This document shows, in pieces, positions 16,796 through 24,508 of a stretch of DNA of 41,363 nt. The position numbers were made by a program, and so were the translations under genes. Origin of the DNA: Eubacteriaceae bacterium (GTDB lineage: Bacteria; Bacillota; Clostridia; Peptostreptococcales; Anaerovoracaceae); assembly GCA_022652985.1 (NCBI GenBank), contig JALCRY010000016.1, positions 1-41,363 on the forward strand, in the 5' to 3' direction. The notes under the pieces were generated by a model, which worked only from the letters and a program-made list of their open reading frames with translations, made no database searches and had not been told where the DNA came from. Every line of letters starts with the position of its first letter. The stretch's first letter is position 1.

Positions 16796-17380
16796 TTACA
16801 CCATTGCGAAGCCCTGTTTGTATGCTTCGATATTGAGATCCCTGACTTTGGCAGGCACCATTTTGCCTACGAGCTCCACCCAGTCGATGCCTTCGATGCC
16901 GAGGACCTTGACGAGAGCTCCGAGCAGAACTATGTTCTGTACTCTTGTATTGCCGAGCTCTTCAGCCTTAGCGAATGCGTCGATGACTTTGACGTGGTCT
17001 TCGCCGACCGTCTTCTTGAGATCATCGAGTATCCCGTGAGGATATTCAGCCGCGCCCGTCAGTACAGGCATCGAATATATCTCACGCTCATCGGCGATGA
17101 CTGTTCCGCCTATCCTCAGATAAGGGATCGCTCTTGCCGCCTCTGACTTTTCGAATCCGACAATAACATCGGCTTCTCCGTCGCCGATATTCGGCGCGTA
17201 CACTTTATCGCCGTACTTGAGCTGAGTCGTTACTGTGCCGCCCCTCTGCGACATTCCGTGGATCTCGCTCATCTTTACGTCGTAGCCGAGCTCTGTGAGG
17301 CCGGCCGAAAGGATCTTTGTCGTAAGGATAGTTCCCTGTCCGCCGACTCCTACTAAAATTATATTCTTTCCGTTTGCCAT
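16796..17380 (-). CDS. iorB: Indolepyruvate:ferredoxin oxidoreductase, beta subunit, copy 1
   Basis: A 194-residue subunit of the 2-oxoacid:ferredoxin oxidoreductase gamma type. The nucleotide loop ILVGVGGQGTILTTKIL and SEIHGMSQRGGTVTTQLKYG are diagnostic. With IorA it oxidises aryl 2-oxo acids (from Trp, Phe, Tyr) to aryl-acetyl-CoA with reduction of ferredoxin. The ATG at 17380 lies one base past the iorA stop; a TTG at 17392 is in frame but inside iorA. About half identical by eye to the second copy at 23934-24506. Confidence 0.92.
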   Translation of the reverse strand: MANGKNIILVGVGGQGTILTTKILSAGLTELGYDVKMSEIHGMSQRGGTVTTQLKYGDKVYAPNIGDGEADVIVGFEKSEAARAIPYLRIGGTVIADEREIYSMPVLTGAAEYPHGILDDLKKTVGEDHVKVIDAFAKAEELGNTRVQNIVLLGALVKVLGIEGIDWVELVGKMVPAKVRDLNIEAYKQGFAMV

Positions 17381-17381
17381 T

Positions 17382-19160
17382 TTATTCACCAACCTTCGTT
17401 ATTGCTCCGACTTTACAGTTCTGCATGCAGAGTCCGCATCCTGTGCATGCCGCAGGATCAGCGATATGCGCCTTGCCGTCGTCGAATGCGAGTGCCGGGC
17501 ATGCTACCTTCATGCACATCTTGCATCCTACACACTTGTCGGCGTCGATCACACAGTGTCTTCCCGCTCTCTGCTGGATGTCCCATTTGAGGAGCGCACA
17601 AGGGTATTTAGTTACGATTACCTGCAGACCGTCTGTTTCGATCGCGTGCTTGAGCGCGCCGTCCATTTCCGCCTGGTTCATTGGATCGACTACAGCTACT
17701 CTGTCCTTATCGATGCCTGTCGCGTAGATCATGTCCGTTACGTTCAGCTTATGTACAGGCTCTCCCATGAGGCCGGTATCATTCGCCGCGTTGAGCTGAT
17801 GCCCCGTCATAGCAGTGATGTCGTTGTCAAGTATGCAGAGGATCGCATTGGTGTTGTAATGTACAGCATCGATGAATCCGGTGAATCCGCCGTGGAAGAA
17901 TGTCGAGTCGCCCTGGAATCCCAGAGGTTTTCTCGTGTCATCCTGGTTTTTGAGAGCGTTCGCCATGCCGATCGTAGTCGATGTGCCGGCATCCATGCAG
18001 ACGCATGTTTCTTCACAGTTGAACGGCTCCTGCCATCCGAGTCCGTAGCAGCCGATGTCGCCCATGCCTACTACCTTGTCTCTGAACTTCGACATTGAAT
18101 AAAAGAATCCTCTGTGCGGGCAGCCTGCGCAGAATACCGGCGGTCTTGCCGGGATGTCCTTCAGCTGCGGGAAGTCGTATGTAGGTTCAGACTTCGCTTC
18201 CGTCAGGCTCGTTTTTACGATCTCCGCCGTGAGCTCGCCCTGGCAGGTGATGAGTTCTTTTCCTGTGCAGTCGAGCTTGAGGTGTCTGACACCGATCTCC
18301 AGATATCCGTCGCCTTCTTCCACGACATGCACTGTTTCGCACTTCTCGCAGAATTCTTTGATCAGATTGTCAGCCAGCGGATTTGTGATGCCAAGCTTGA
18401 GGTACGATACTGTATCTCCGAATGCCTCTCTGCAGTGCTGGTATGAGATGCCGCTCGTGATGATGCCGACTTTGTTGTCGCCGTTGTACTCAACGATGTT
18501 GAGCGGGCTGGTCTCTGCATATGCTCTGGCTTTTTCGAGGTTTTCTTCGATAGCTATATGTCTGAGTCTGGCCGATGCAGGCAGCATCGCAAACTTCATT
18601 TTGTCCGAAACATATTTTTTGATTTTAGGCTCCTGTCTCTCGCCGAGCTCTACGATGCTCTTCGAGTGGCATACTCTTGTCGTCATTCTGAACAGTACGA
18701 CCATGTCGAATCTCTCCGACATCTCGAAAGCCAGCTTGAACATGTCCTTGCATTCCTGCGAATCCGAAGGCTCGAGCATCAGTACTTTGCCGAGTGTCGC
18801 ATAGTTTCTGTTGTCCTGCTCGTTCTGTGAGCTGTGGCATCCCGGGTCGTCCGCAGTGATCACTACGAGACCGCCGTTCACGCCTTCGTAGGCGATCGTC
18901 ATGAGAGGGTCTGCCGCAACGTTAAGTCCTACGTGCTTCATGGCCGCGAAGGCTCTTTCGCCTCCGATCGATGCTCCGCATGCTGTCTCCAGCGCGACTT
19001 TTTCATTGTTCGACCACTGTGAATGGATCTCCTTATACTTGGCTGTGTTCTCCAGGATCTCTGTAGAAGGTGTTCCCGGATACGCGGAAGCCCAGAGTAC
19101 TCCGGCTTCGTATGCCCCTCTTGCAACGGCTTCGTTGCCGCTCATTATTACTTTCTCCAT
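17382..19160 (-). CDS. iorA: Indolepyruvate:ferredoxin oxidoreductase, alpha subunit, copy 1
   Basis: A 592-residue thiamine-diphosphate enzyme subunit. It begins with the pyrimidine-binding domain (MSGNEAVARGAYEAGV, YPGTPSTEILE). CAGCPHRGFFYS is conserved in IorA, and the TPP/Mg region lies at GDIGCYGLG and LDNDITAMTGHQ. The last ~70 residues are a bacterial ferredoxin-type domain with two Cys clusters (CVGCKMCMKVACP and CTGCGLCMQNCK). The first cluster has the CxxCxxCxxxxCP spacing known for IorA. Its upstream region carries the inverted elements at 19259-19319. Confidence 0.93.
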   Translation of the reverse strand: MEKVIMSGNEAVARGAYEAGVLWASAYPGTPSTEILENTAKYKEIHSQWSNNEKVALETACGASIGGERAFAAMKHVGLNVAADPLMTIAYEGVNGGLVVITADDPGCHSSQNEQDNRNYATLGKVLMLEPSDSQECKDMFKLAFEMSERFDMVVLFRMTTRVCHSKSIVELGERQEPKIKKYVSDKMKFAMLPASARLRHIAIEENLEKARAYAETSPLNIVEYNGDNKVGIITSGISYQHCREAFGDTVSYLKLGITNPLADNLIKEFCEKCETVHVVEEGDGYLEIGVRHLKLDCTGKELITCQGELTAEIVKTSLTEAKSEPTYDFPQLKDIPARPPVFCAGCPHRGFFYSMSKFRDKVVGMGDIGCYGLGWQEPFNCEETCVCMDAGTSTTIGMANALKNQDDTRKPLGFQGDSTFFHGGFTGFIDAVHYNTNAILCILDNDITAMTGHQLNAANDTGLMGEPVHKLNVTDMIYATGIDKDRVAVVDPMNQAEMDGALKHAIETDGLQVIVTKYPCALLKWDIQQRAGRHCVIDADKCVGCKMCMKVACPALAFDDGKAHIADPAACTGCGLCMQNCKVGAITKVGE

Positions 19161-19258
19161 TTTTTCACTTCCTTAAATCTTGATTTCTGTTTACGGTCAC
19201 GGCGCGCGGCTTTGCTGCAGGCCTGCCGGGCAGCCGTTCTTATTTTGCCCGGAGAACA

Positions 19259-19322
19259 ACTCTCCAGTTACTGAAACGTTATTATATTGTTATGATAAAC
19301 TCTCCGGTAACTGGAGAGTCAA
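19259..19322 (-). promoter_or_regulatory. Promoter/operator region of iorA copy 1
   Basis: CTCTCCAGTTAC (19260-19271) and GTAACTGGAGAG (19307-19318) are a perfect 12-bp inverted pair 35 bp apart. The right-hand one is also half of a local dyad ACTCTCC-N7-GGAGAGT (19299-19319). On the minus strand TTGACT (19322-19317) with TATCAT at 19-nt spacing is a possible promoter, and the dyad fills its spacer. The rest of the 227-bp gap before amrS shows nothing else. Confidence 0.5.
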
Positions 19323-19387
19323 TCTTTTATTGCAAAATAAAATGCAGTTTTTTATAACTGCATTCTTTCCGGCGGAACCGCTCCCGA

Positions 19388-20215
19388 TCAGCAGTTCCCT
19401 GTATAAACATATTGTAATTCCGACGATGCGATATTTGCGAGGTGATGGACCGTTTCCACCGGCGTTTCCGCGGCATCCGCCATCTTGTATCTCGGGAAGA
19501 ACCGCGTCACGTGAAGCGGGATCCGGTCATCGACACTCGCCAGCCACCTCGCCAGTCTCTGCATTTCAGTGTCTTTATCGTTTCTGCCCGGAACGATCAG
19601 CGTGGTCACCTCCACATGGCACGCCCGTGCAGCTGTCTGGATAGTATCCTTAACTGTATCGAGCGACCCTTCGAGCCAGCTGTAATATTCGCGGTTATAA
19701 CCTTTCAGATCAATGTTCATAGCATCTATGAAAGGCAGCAGTTCCTCAAGCGGTTCTCTGCAGATGTATCCGTTCGTAACGAGCACATTTTTCATATCAT
19801 ACCCATGTACCAGTTTCGCCGTATCCATCACATACTCATATCCGACCAGCGGTTCATTATAGGTGTATGCCACGCCCAGATTCCCGTTCTCGCGCTGCTC
19901 GTCTGCATACTCTGCCAGTTCTGCGGGAGAAACAAATTCAGTCCGCGCATCGTCAGGACCGGCCATGGATATCTCACTGTTCTGACAGAAAGGGCAGGCA
20001 AGACTGCACCCGTAGCTTCCGACGGAAAGTATCATACTTCCGGGATGGAATCTCCGGAGAGGTTTCTTTTCGATCGGATCGAGAGCCATCGAAGTCAGCC
20101 TGCCGTAATTATCGCATATTACTGTGCCTCCCTCGTTTTTTCTGGCGCGGCAGAAGCCGAGCTTCCCTTCTTCTATACTGCAGTGTCTTGGACATATCGG
20201 ACATATTGCTGTCAT
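19388..20215 (-). CDS. amrS: AmmeMemoRadiSam system radical SAM enzyme AmrS
   Basis: A 275-residue radical SAM protein. The 4Fe-4S/SAM motif is GCSLACPFC (Cys70, Cys74, Cys77). An N-terminal Cys cluster (Cys5, Cys8, Cys12, Cys22) may hold another metal. MALDPIEKKPLRRFHPGS and VTNGYICREPLEELLPFIDAMNIDLKGY are typical of this subgroup, which resembles pyruvate-formate-lyase activating enzymes. It overlaps the upstream Memo-AMMECR1 gene by 4 bp (ATGA), so the two are coupled. The reaction of the AmmeMemoRadiSam set is not firmly known. Confidence 0.92.
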   Translation of the reverse strand: MTAICPICPRHCSIEEGKLGFCRARKNEGGTVICDNYGRLTSMALDPIEKKPLRRFHPGSMILSVGSYGCSLACPFCQNSEISMAGPDDARTEFVSPAELAEYADEQRENGNLGVAYTYNEPLVGYEYVMDTAKLVHGYDMKNVLVTNGYICREPLEELLPFIDAMNIDLKGYNREYYSWLEGSLDTVKDTIQTAARACHVEVTTLIVPGRNDKDTEMQRLARWLASVDDRIPLHVTRFFPRYKMADAAETPVETVHHLANIASSELQYVYTGNC

Positions 20216-21597
20216 TTGTACCTCACCACTTCAAATCTTTCCAGTTCCACATCGGTGTCGGCGCCGATGCCCGCCTTGCTTTTTGCAATAGCTATCTGAC
20301 TGTCTGCCGTATCAACTCCGTCCAGATCCGGAAGCAGCAGACCGCGGCGGGAACCGCTTCTGACTATTACTCCGTATTTTTGCGGATCGAGTTCATCTTT
20401 CGAGGTTATCGGTTCCGGCTCCGACAAAATATCTACGCTGTACACGAGATCATCCAGCTCGTTTCTCTGCACAGCCTCGAATCTCGGATCTCTGCTGCAC
20501 GCAGATACCGCGTTGTTCATGATCTCGTCGGCCAGATCGCTGCAGGTCGGCATGAAGGTTCCTATGCATCCTCTCAGTGTATCAAACTCGTGCAGGGAAA
20601 CGAATGTCCCCGCACGCCTGGAAAGGAGCTCTGCGGGGATCTTCTCCGGGCGCGGCGGCATCTCTCCTGTCTTTACATATCGCTCAACGGTATAACGCGC
20701 AAGTTTCACGACTGCGCTTTCTTCTTCTCTTATGTTGCGTGTCTTCTCGTCTTCGGCCGCCAGATACTGCTCACCGAAATTTCTCGACTCATCGCGGCCG
20801 GTCACGATGAATGAAGCTACTGCGTAGCCGACCCCGAACGGTCCTTCGTGAGAAAGAAGTTCGGGCATTACTGCCAGCCTGTCCAGCGCGCCGCTCATGA
20901 TCTGGAACGATCTGAGACCGCATTCCGCCGCCGGGCCGCTTACTGCATCCGACATGGTCAGGAATTTCAGGAAATCCCCGTCCGCCATGATCCCGGTCAC
21001 TATTGTGTCGAATACCGGGCCGTTCTTGTTGAAGCCATACGGGCCCTCTTCTTTGAGTTTATGTGAAAGATCGCCGCTGGCGACGATGACGAGGTTCCGT
21101 CCGAGTTTTTCTGCTGCCTTCTCTATGCACTGTCCCATGCAGTAATGCGTGATCGCCGGCAGTCCGGAGAACCCCATGCGCACCGCTTTGAAATCAGTGT
21201 ACTCTTCCTGAATGAAATACAGAGGGATCAGCGTTCCGTGATCGAGCGATGTGCCGGCAGAGCCGAGTGTGCCGGCAGGCAGAAGTTCATTTTCCGCCTC
21301 TTCCGTTATCGCCGCTGTCAGTTCCTCATCGTAAGTAACTTCACGAATGACTTTTCCGGCTCTGAAGTCGCCGAAATCACCGCGGGCTGACGCTCCCGGC
21401 GAGATATGAAAATAATCCGAGTAGATAGTCGAATGCGGTGAAATAAACAATATCGTATCCGGTTTAAGTTTTGCAATGCGTTTTGCACATTCCCTGTATG
21501 CGTCAATAGTCGCTGAAATCTTTGCCTCTTCTCCTCTGCCTACCTCGGGAATGATGATCGGCGGATGAGGAAAAATAAATGCTCCTGAAATTGCCAT
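20212..21597 (-). CDS. Fused Memo (AmrB) and AMMECR1 (AmrA) protein
   Basis: A 461-residue fusion. Residues 1 to about 270 are the Memo/class III extradiol-dioxygenase-like domain (MAISGAFIFPHPPIIIPEVG, FISPHSTIYSDYFH, SLDHGTLIPLYF, ASGDLSHKL), with His residues placed for iron or copper. About 290-461 is an AMMECR1 domain (SLHEFDTLRGCIGTFMPT, DPRFEAVQRNELDDLVYSVDILSEPEPI, GLLLPDLDGVDT). The start at 21597 follows AAAGGAG; an earlier ATG at 21639 overlaps the upstream stop but adds no conserved sequence. It is encoded next to its radical SAM partner. Confidence 0.93.
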   Translation of the reverse strand: MAISGAFIFPHPPIIIPEVGRGEEAKISATIDAYRECAKRIAKLKPDTILFISPHSTIYSDYFHISPGASARGDFGDFRAGKVIREVTYDEELTAAITEEAENELLPAGTLGSAGTSLDHGTLIPLYFIQEEYTDFKAVRMGFSGLPAITHYCMGQCIEKAAEKLGRNLVIVASGDLSHKLKEEGPYGFNKNGPVFDTIVTGIMADGDFLKFLTMSDAVSGPAAECGLRSFQIMSGALDRLAVMPELLSHEGPFGVGYAVASFIVTGRDESRNFGEQYLAAEDEKTRNIREEESAVVKLARYTVERYVKTGEMPPRPEKIPAELLSRRAGTFVSLHEFDTLRGCIGTFMPTCSDLADEIMNNAVSACSRDPRFEAVQRNELDDLVYSVDILSEPEPITSKDELDPQKYGVIVRSGSRRGLLLPDLDGVDTADSQIAIAKSKAGIGADTDVELERFEVVRYK

Positions 21598-21635
21598 CTG
21601 TCCGGCTCCTTTGTTTATAGTTATTTGTTGCGCTG

Positions 21636-22133
21636 TCATCCGAGCGGCCTGTCAGGCCCGTCTCCGGGCACGCCGTTCGGTCCTTTATATTTTGCTGATC
21701 CGAATCCTATGATGATCACGAAGACCACGTTGAGGAATATCAGTCCTGCTGCAAATCCGATCCCGTGTCCGAACGCTCTGGCCATTCTGACGTTCAGCAT
21801 GATCGCAATGACAATGAGCGCGATGCCCGCCATGGCTGCAACGATCAGCATCACGTATGAAAGCATCGTGCTGCCGTTCGTATCATAGAAATTCCGGGTG
21901 AATCCGGCAAGTACTGTCAGGATCAGGGTGACGAAAAACGCCGTTCCGCTTCCCCACGCTATTTTATAATCAAGATATATATTATAGAAAGGGACTATTG
22001 CACCCCATCCGTGCTGTCCTGCCTTCTGAAACATTTTCCATCTGCCGATGATATAAAGCACTGTTATGGCCAGTGCGCATATCATATGTCCGGCCGAATA
22101 CCAGCCTGACTGATCTGCAAAAATACCGTCCAT
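21636..22133 (-). CDS. DUF5684 membrane protein
   Basis: A 165-residue protein with about four hydrophobic segments. The first helix ends in GRWKMFQKAGQHGWGAIVPFYNIYLDYKIAW, in which the KAGxxGWxxxxPxYN stretch marks the DUF5684 family. The function is unknown. It is the first gene of a transcript running into the Memo-AMMECR1 fusion and amrS, with the next start reached within about 40 bp, so a membrane role linked to that system is possible (inference). Its short tail is Gly/Pro/Asp-rich. Confidence 0.75.
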   Translation of the reverse strand: MDGIFADQSGWYSAGHMICALAITVLYIIGRWKMFQKAGQHGWGAIVPFYNIYLDYKIAWGSGTAFFVTLILTVLAGFTRNFYDTNGSTMLSYVMLIVAAMAGIALIVIAIMLNVRMARAFGHGIGFAAGLIFLNVVFVIIIGFGSAKYKGPNGVPGDGPDRPLG

Positions 22134-22156
22134 TTTTCCGCCCCCTTAATATTGTT

Positions 22157-22185
22157 ATTATACATGTTCCGGGCGGGCATTTCAA
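22157..22185 (-). promoter_or_regulatory. Promoter of the DUF5684-memo-amrS operon
   Basis: On the minus strand TTGAAA (22185-22180), 17 nt, TATAAT (22162-22157). Confidence 0.75.
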
Positions 22186-22211
22186 TTTTTAAACCGCACT
22201 TCGATTTGCAC

Positions 22212-22255
22212 AAAAAGGCCCCGCATAAGGAATCATTTATTCCCTGTGCGGAGCC
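22212..22255 (-). terminator. Terminator after the amino-acid permease
   Basis: On the minus strand GGCTCCGCA (22255-22247) pairs with TGCGGGGCC (22225-22217), with an inner AGGGAA/TTCCTT stem, then TTTTTGTG. Confidence 0.85.
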
Positions 22256-22304
22256 CTCTGCTATCCTGATTTGATATTATTTACAATTAATTCCGGTCTG
22301 CGGC

Positions 22305-23729
22305 TCAGCCTGCCAGCTCATCCGAGCTGTCGTCGGCATTCGCAAGCTTGCTGTGTTTGCGTCCGTATCCGAAGTATATGCAGAGTCCAATTGCAGTCCA
22401 GCTGAAGAATACGAGCCATGTCATGTGTGAAAGCTGTGCTGCCAGGAAAGCGCAGAATGCCATTGCCAGTATAGGAATGACCGGTACTCCCGGGCATCTG
22501 AATCCGCGTTTCATTTCAGGCTTGGTCTTTCTGAGAACGATCACGATAAGTGAAACGAGGAAGAAAGCCCACAATGTGCCTATATTGCAGAGTTCAGCGA
22601 TCTTGTCGATAGGCAGGAAACCTGCGATGACTGTTCCGACGATCCATGTGCATATGATACCTGTTCTCGGGATCCCCGGGCCGCTGAGCTTGGAGAATGT
22701 CTTCGGCAGAAGTCCGTCTCTTGACATCGAATACATAAGTCTCGACTGGCTGCCGAGGATGACCAGCACGCCTGTCGTGAGACCTGTGATGGCTCCCACC
22801 GATACGAGTGCCGAACCCCACTGGATGCCGATCGCGTTCAGGGCATATGCTACAGGTGCGGCTACTCCTGCGTATGAGGAGTATCTGACAACACCTGTCA
22901 GGCAGAGTGTTACTATGATATACAGAACTGTTGCAATGAGCAGCGCTCCGATGATTCCCTTAGGCATGTTCTTCTCAGGCTCGATCGTTTCTTCAGCGCT
23001 GTTGGCAATAGCGTCGAATCCGAGATAGGAGAAAAATACAATAGCTGCACCCGAGAACACGCCTTTAAGTCCGAACGGCATGAACGGGTGATAATTTGCA
23101 GGGTCTATATGAGTTGCTACGAGTACGATGAAAAGAACTATGATAGAAAGTTTTATAATGACGAGAACGTTGTTGACCTTTGCACTCGTTTTTGCACCTT
23201 TGAGCTGCAAAATACCGCATATTGCTATGATAACTATCGCCGGAAGATTTACGATGCCTCCTGCGCTTGGATCAAGTGCAAGAGCATCAGGGAGATTGAT
23301 TCCGAGCACCCTGATGATATTTGTGGCATAAGCCGACCAGCCTACTGAAATAGCCGACATCGCTACAACATATTCAAGTGTTATACACCATCCGATGAAC
23401 CAGCCGAATATTTCGCCGAGACCTACATAAGCGTAAGTATATGAACTTCCGGCTGCAGGTATAGATGAGGAAAGTTCAGCATATCCGAGCGCCGCAAAAC
23501 CGCAGCAGAGACCCGCTATGATGAATGAAAAAATTAGTGCCGGGCCTGCATATGTGGCAGCAGCCACTCCTGTAATAACGAAGATGCCGGCGCCGATAAC
23601 CGTTCCGACGCCCATGAGCGTCAGGTCCATCGCTTTGAGCGATCGTTTCAGTCCTGCACCCTCTTTTTTCTCACCGAGGATCTTATCGATGGAGAGCTTC
23701 CTGGTGATGCTGTTTCTGTTTGTTTCCAT
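22305..23729 (-). CDS. APC-superfamily amino-acid permease
   Basis: A 474-residue membrane protein with about 12 hydrophobic segments, of the cationic/general amino-acid transporter type (YfnA/CAT-like). The motifs MDLTLMGVGTVIGAGIFVITG near the N-terminus and FFSYLGFDAIANSAEE in the sixth segment are family hallmarks. The start at 23729 follows AAGGAGG. It lies downstream of iorAB copy 2 but past a terminator-like hairpin, so it may be expressed alone. Uptake of an amino acid that feeds the IorAB pathway is likely by context, but the substrate cannot be read. Confidence 0.9.
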   Translation of the reverse strand: METNRNSITRKLSIDKILGEKKEGAGLKRSLKAMDLTLMGVGTVIGAGIFVITGVAAATYAGPALIFSFIIAGLCCGFAALGYAELSSSIPAAGSSYTYAYVGLGEIFGWFIGWCITLEYVVAMSAISVGWSAYATNIIRVLGINLPDALALDPSAGGIVNLPAIVIIAICGILQLKGAKTSAKVNNVLVIIKLSIIVLFIVLVATHIDPANYHPFMPFGLKGVFSGAAIVFFSYLGFDAIANSAEETIEPEKNMPKGIIGALLIATVLYIIVTLCLTGVVRYSSYAGVAAPVAYALNAIGIQWGSALVSVGAITGLTTGVLVILGSQSRLMYSMSRDGLLPKTFSKLSGPGIPRTGIICTWIVGTVIAGFLPIDKIAELCNIGTLWAFFLVSLIVIVLRKTKPEMKRGFRCPGVPVIPILAMAFCAFLAAQLSHMTWLVFFSWTAIGLCIYFGYGRKHSKLANADDSSDELAG

Positions 23730-23797
23730 TGGAAATAAACCTCCTTCTTTTAATAGATAAATGTTATGAACAGTACCAATACACACCTTTGAAAATT

Positions 23798-23826
23798 CAG
23801 AATATTGAAGCCAGTGTTCAATTCTG
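23798..23826. promoter_or_regulatory. Small dyad in the permease leader
   Basis: ATTGAA (23804-23809) and TTCAAT (23817-23822) around a 7-nt centre, extended by CAGA/TCTG with a 2-nt bulge. It is a possible operator or leader hairpin; no clear promoter boxes are seen next to it. Confidence 0.35.
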
Positions 23827-23843
23827 AGAGATTTCGGGCCACG

Positions 23844-23875
23844 AAAATGGGGCGGGTATTGGCTCGTCCCATTTT
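23844..23875 (-). terminator. Terminator-like hairpin after iorB copy 2
   Basis: AAAATGGG (23844-23851) pairs with CCCATTTT (23868-23875), extended inward by three more pairs. It lies about 60 nt past the iorB stop. The T-run is short (TTTTC). Confidence 0.6.
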
Positions 23876-23933
23876 GTGTCCAAAATCATGTATTAATGTT
23901 ATACAACAACCTGACGGTTCTGTAAACTATAAT

Positions 23934-24506
23934 CTACGCATTGAAGCCTGCATCGAATGCTTCGATGTTGAGGTCTTCAAATCCCTTTTTGACATTGTCT
24001 CTGATTGCCTTGTGCCAGTCAACGTCAGGAACGTTGATAGCTTTTACGAGCGCGCCGAGGAGAACGACGTTCATCGCCTTAGGATTTCCGAGGTCCGATG
24101 CTATTTCGCCGGCCTTCAGAACAACAGTCTTAGCGACCTTTGACAGCTTGCCGAGGATATCCTCAGGATACTGCGCCTTGCCCATCAGGATAGGAACCGA
24201 AGGGATCTCGAAATCATTGATTACCATGATCCCGTCATCCTTCAGATAATCGATCCATCTGAGAGCTTCCATTTTTTCGAAAGCCACGATCACATCAGCC
24301 TCGCCTTTGCCGACGATCGGAGAATAAACCTTCTCGCCGAAACGCACCTGCGTCGATACATTGCCGCCTCTCTGCGACATTCCGTGGATCTCCGACATCT
24401 TAACATCGTAGCCCGCTTCGATCAATCCATTCGTAAGGATCTTGCTGGCAAGGATAGTTCCCTGGCCGCCGACACCTACGAGTAATATATTTTTAACTTC
24501 ACTCAT
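23934..24506 (-). CDS. iorB: Indolepyruvate:ferredoxin oxidoreductase, beta subunit, copy 2
   Basis: A 190-residue homologue of the protein at 16796-17380, with the same ILLVGVGGQGTILASKIL loop and SEIHGMSQRGGNVSTQVRFG. A GGAGG site precedes the ATG, which is 2 bp after the iorA copy 2 stop. Codon use is more A/T-ending and uniform than in most of the window, and the octamer GCAGTAAT is absent, which fits strong expression. It probably works only with its own IorA. Confidence 0.92.
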   Translation of the reverse strand: MSEVKNILLVGVGGQGTILASKILTNGLIEAGYDVKMSEIHGMSQRGGNVSTQVRFGEKVYSPIVGKGEADVIVAFEKMEALRWIDYLKDDGIMVINDFEIPSVPILMGKAQYPEDILGKLSKVAKTVVLKAGEIASDLGNPKAMNVVLLGALVKAINVPDVDWHKAIRDNVKKGFEDLNIEAFDAGFNA

Positions 24507-24508
24507 TG

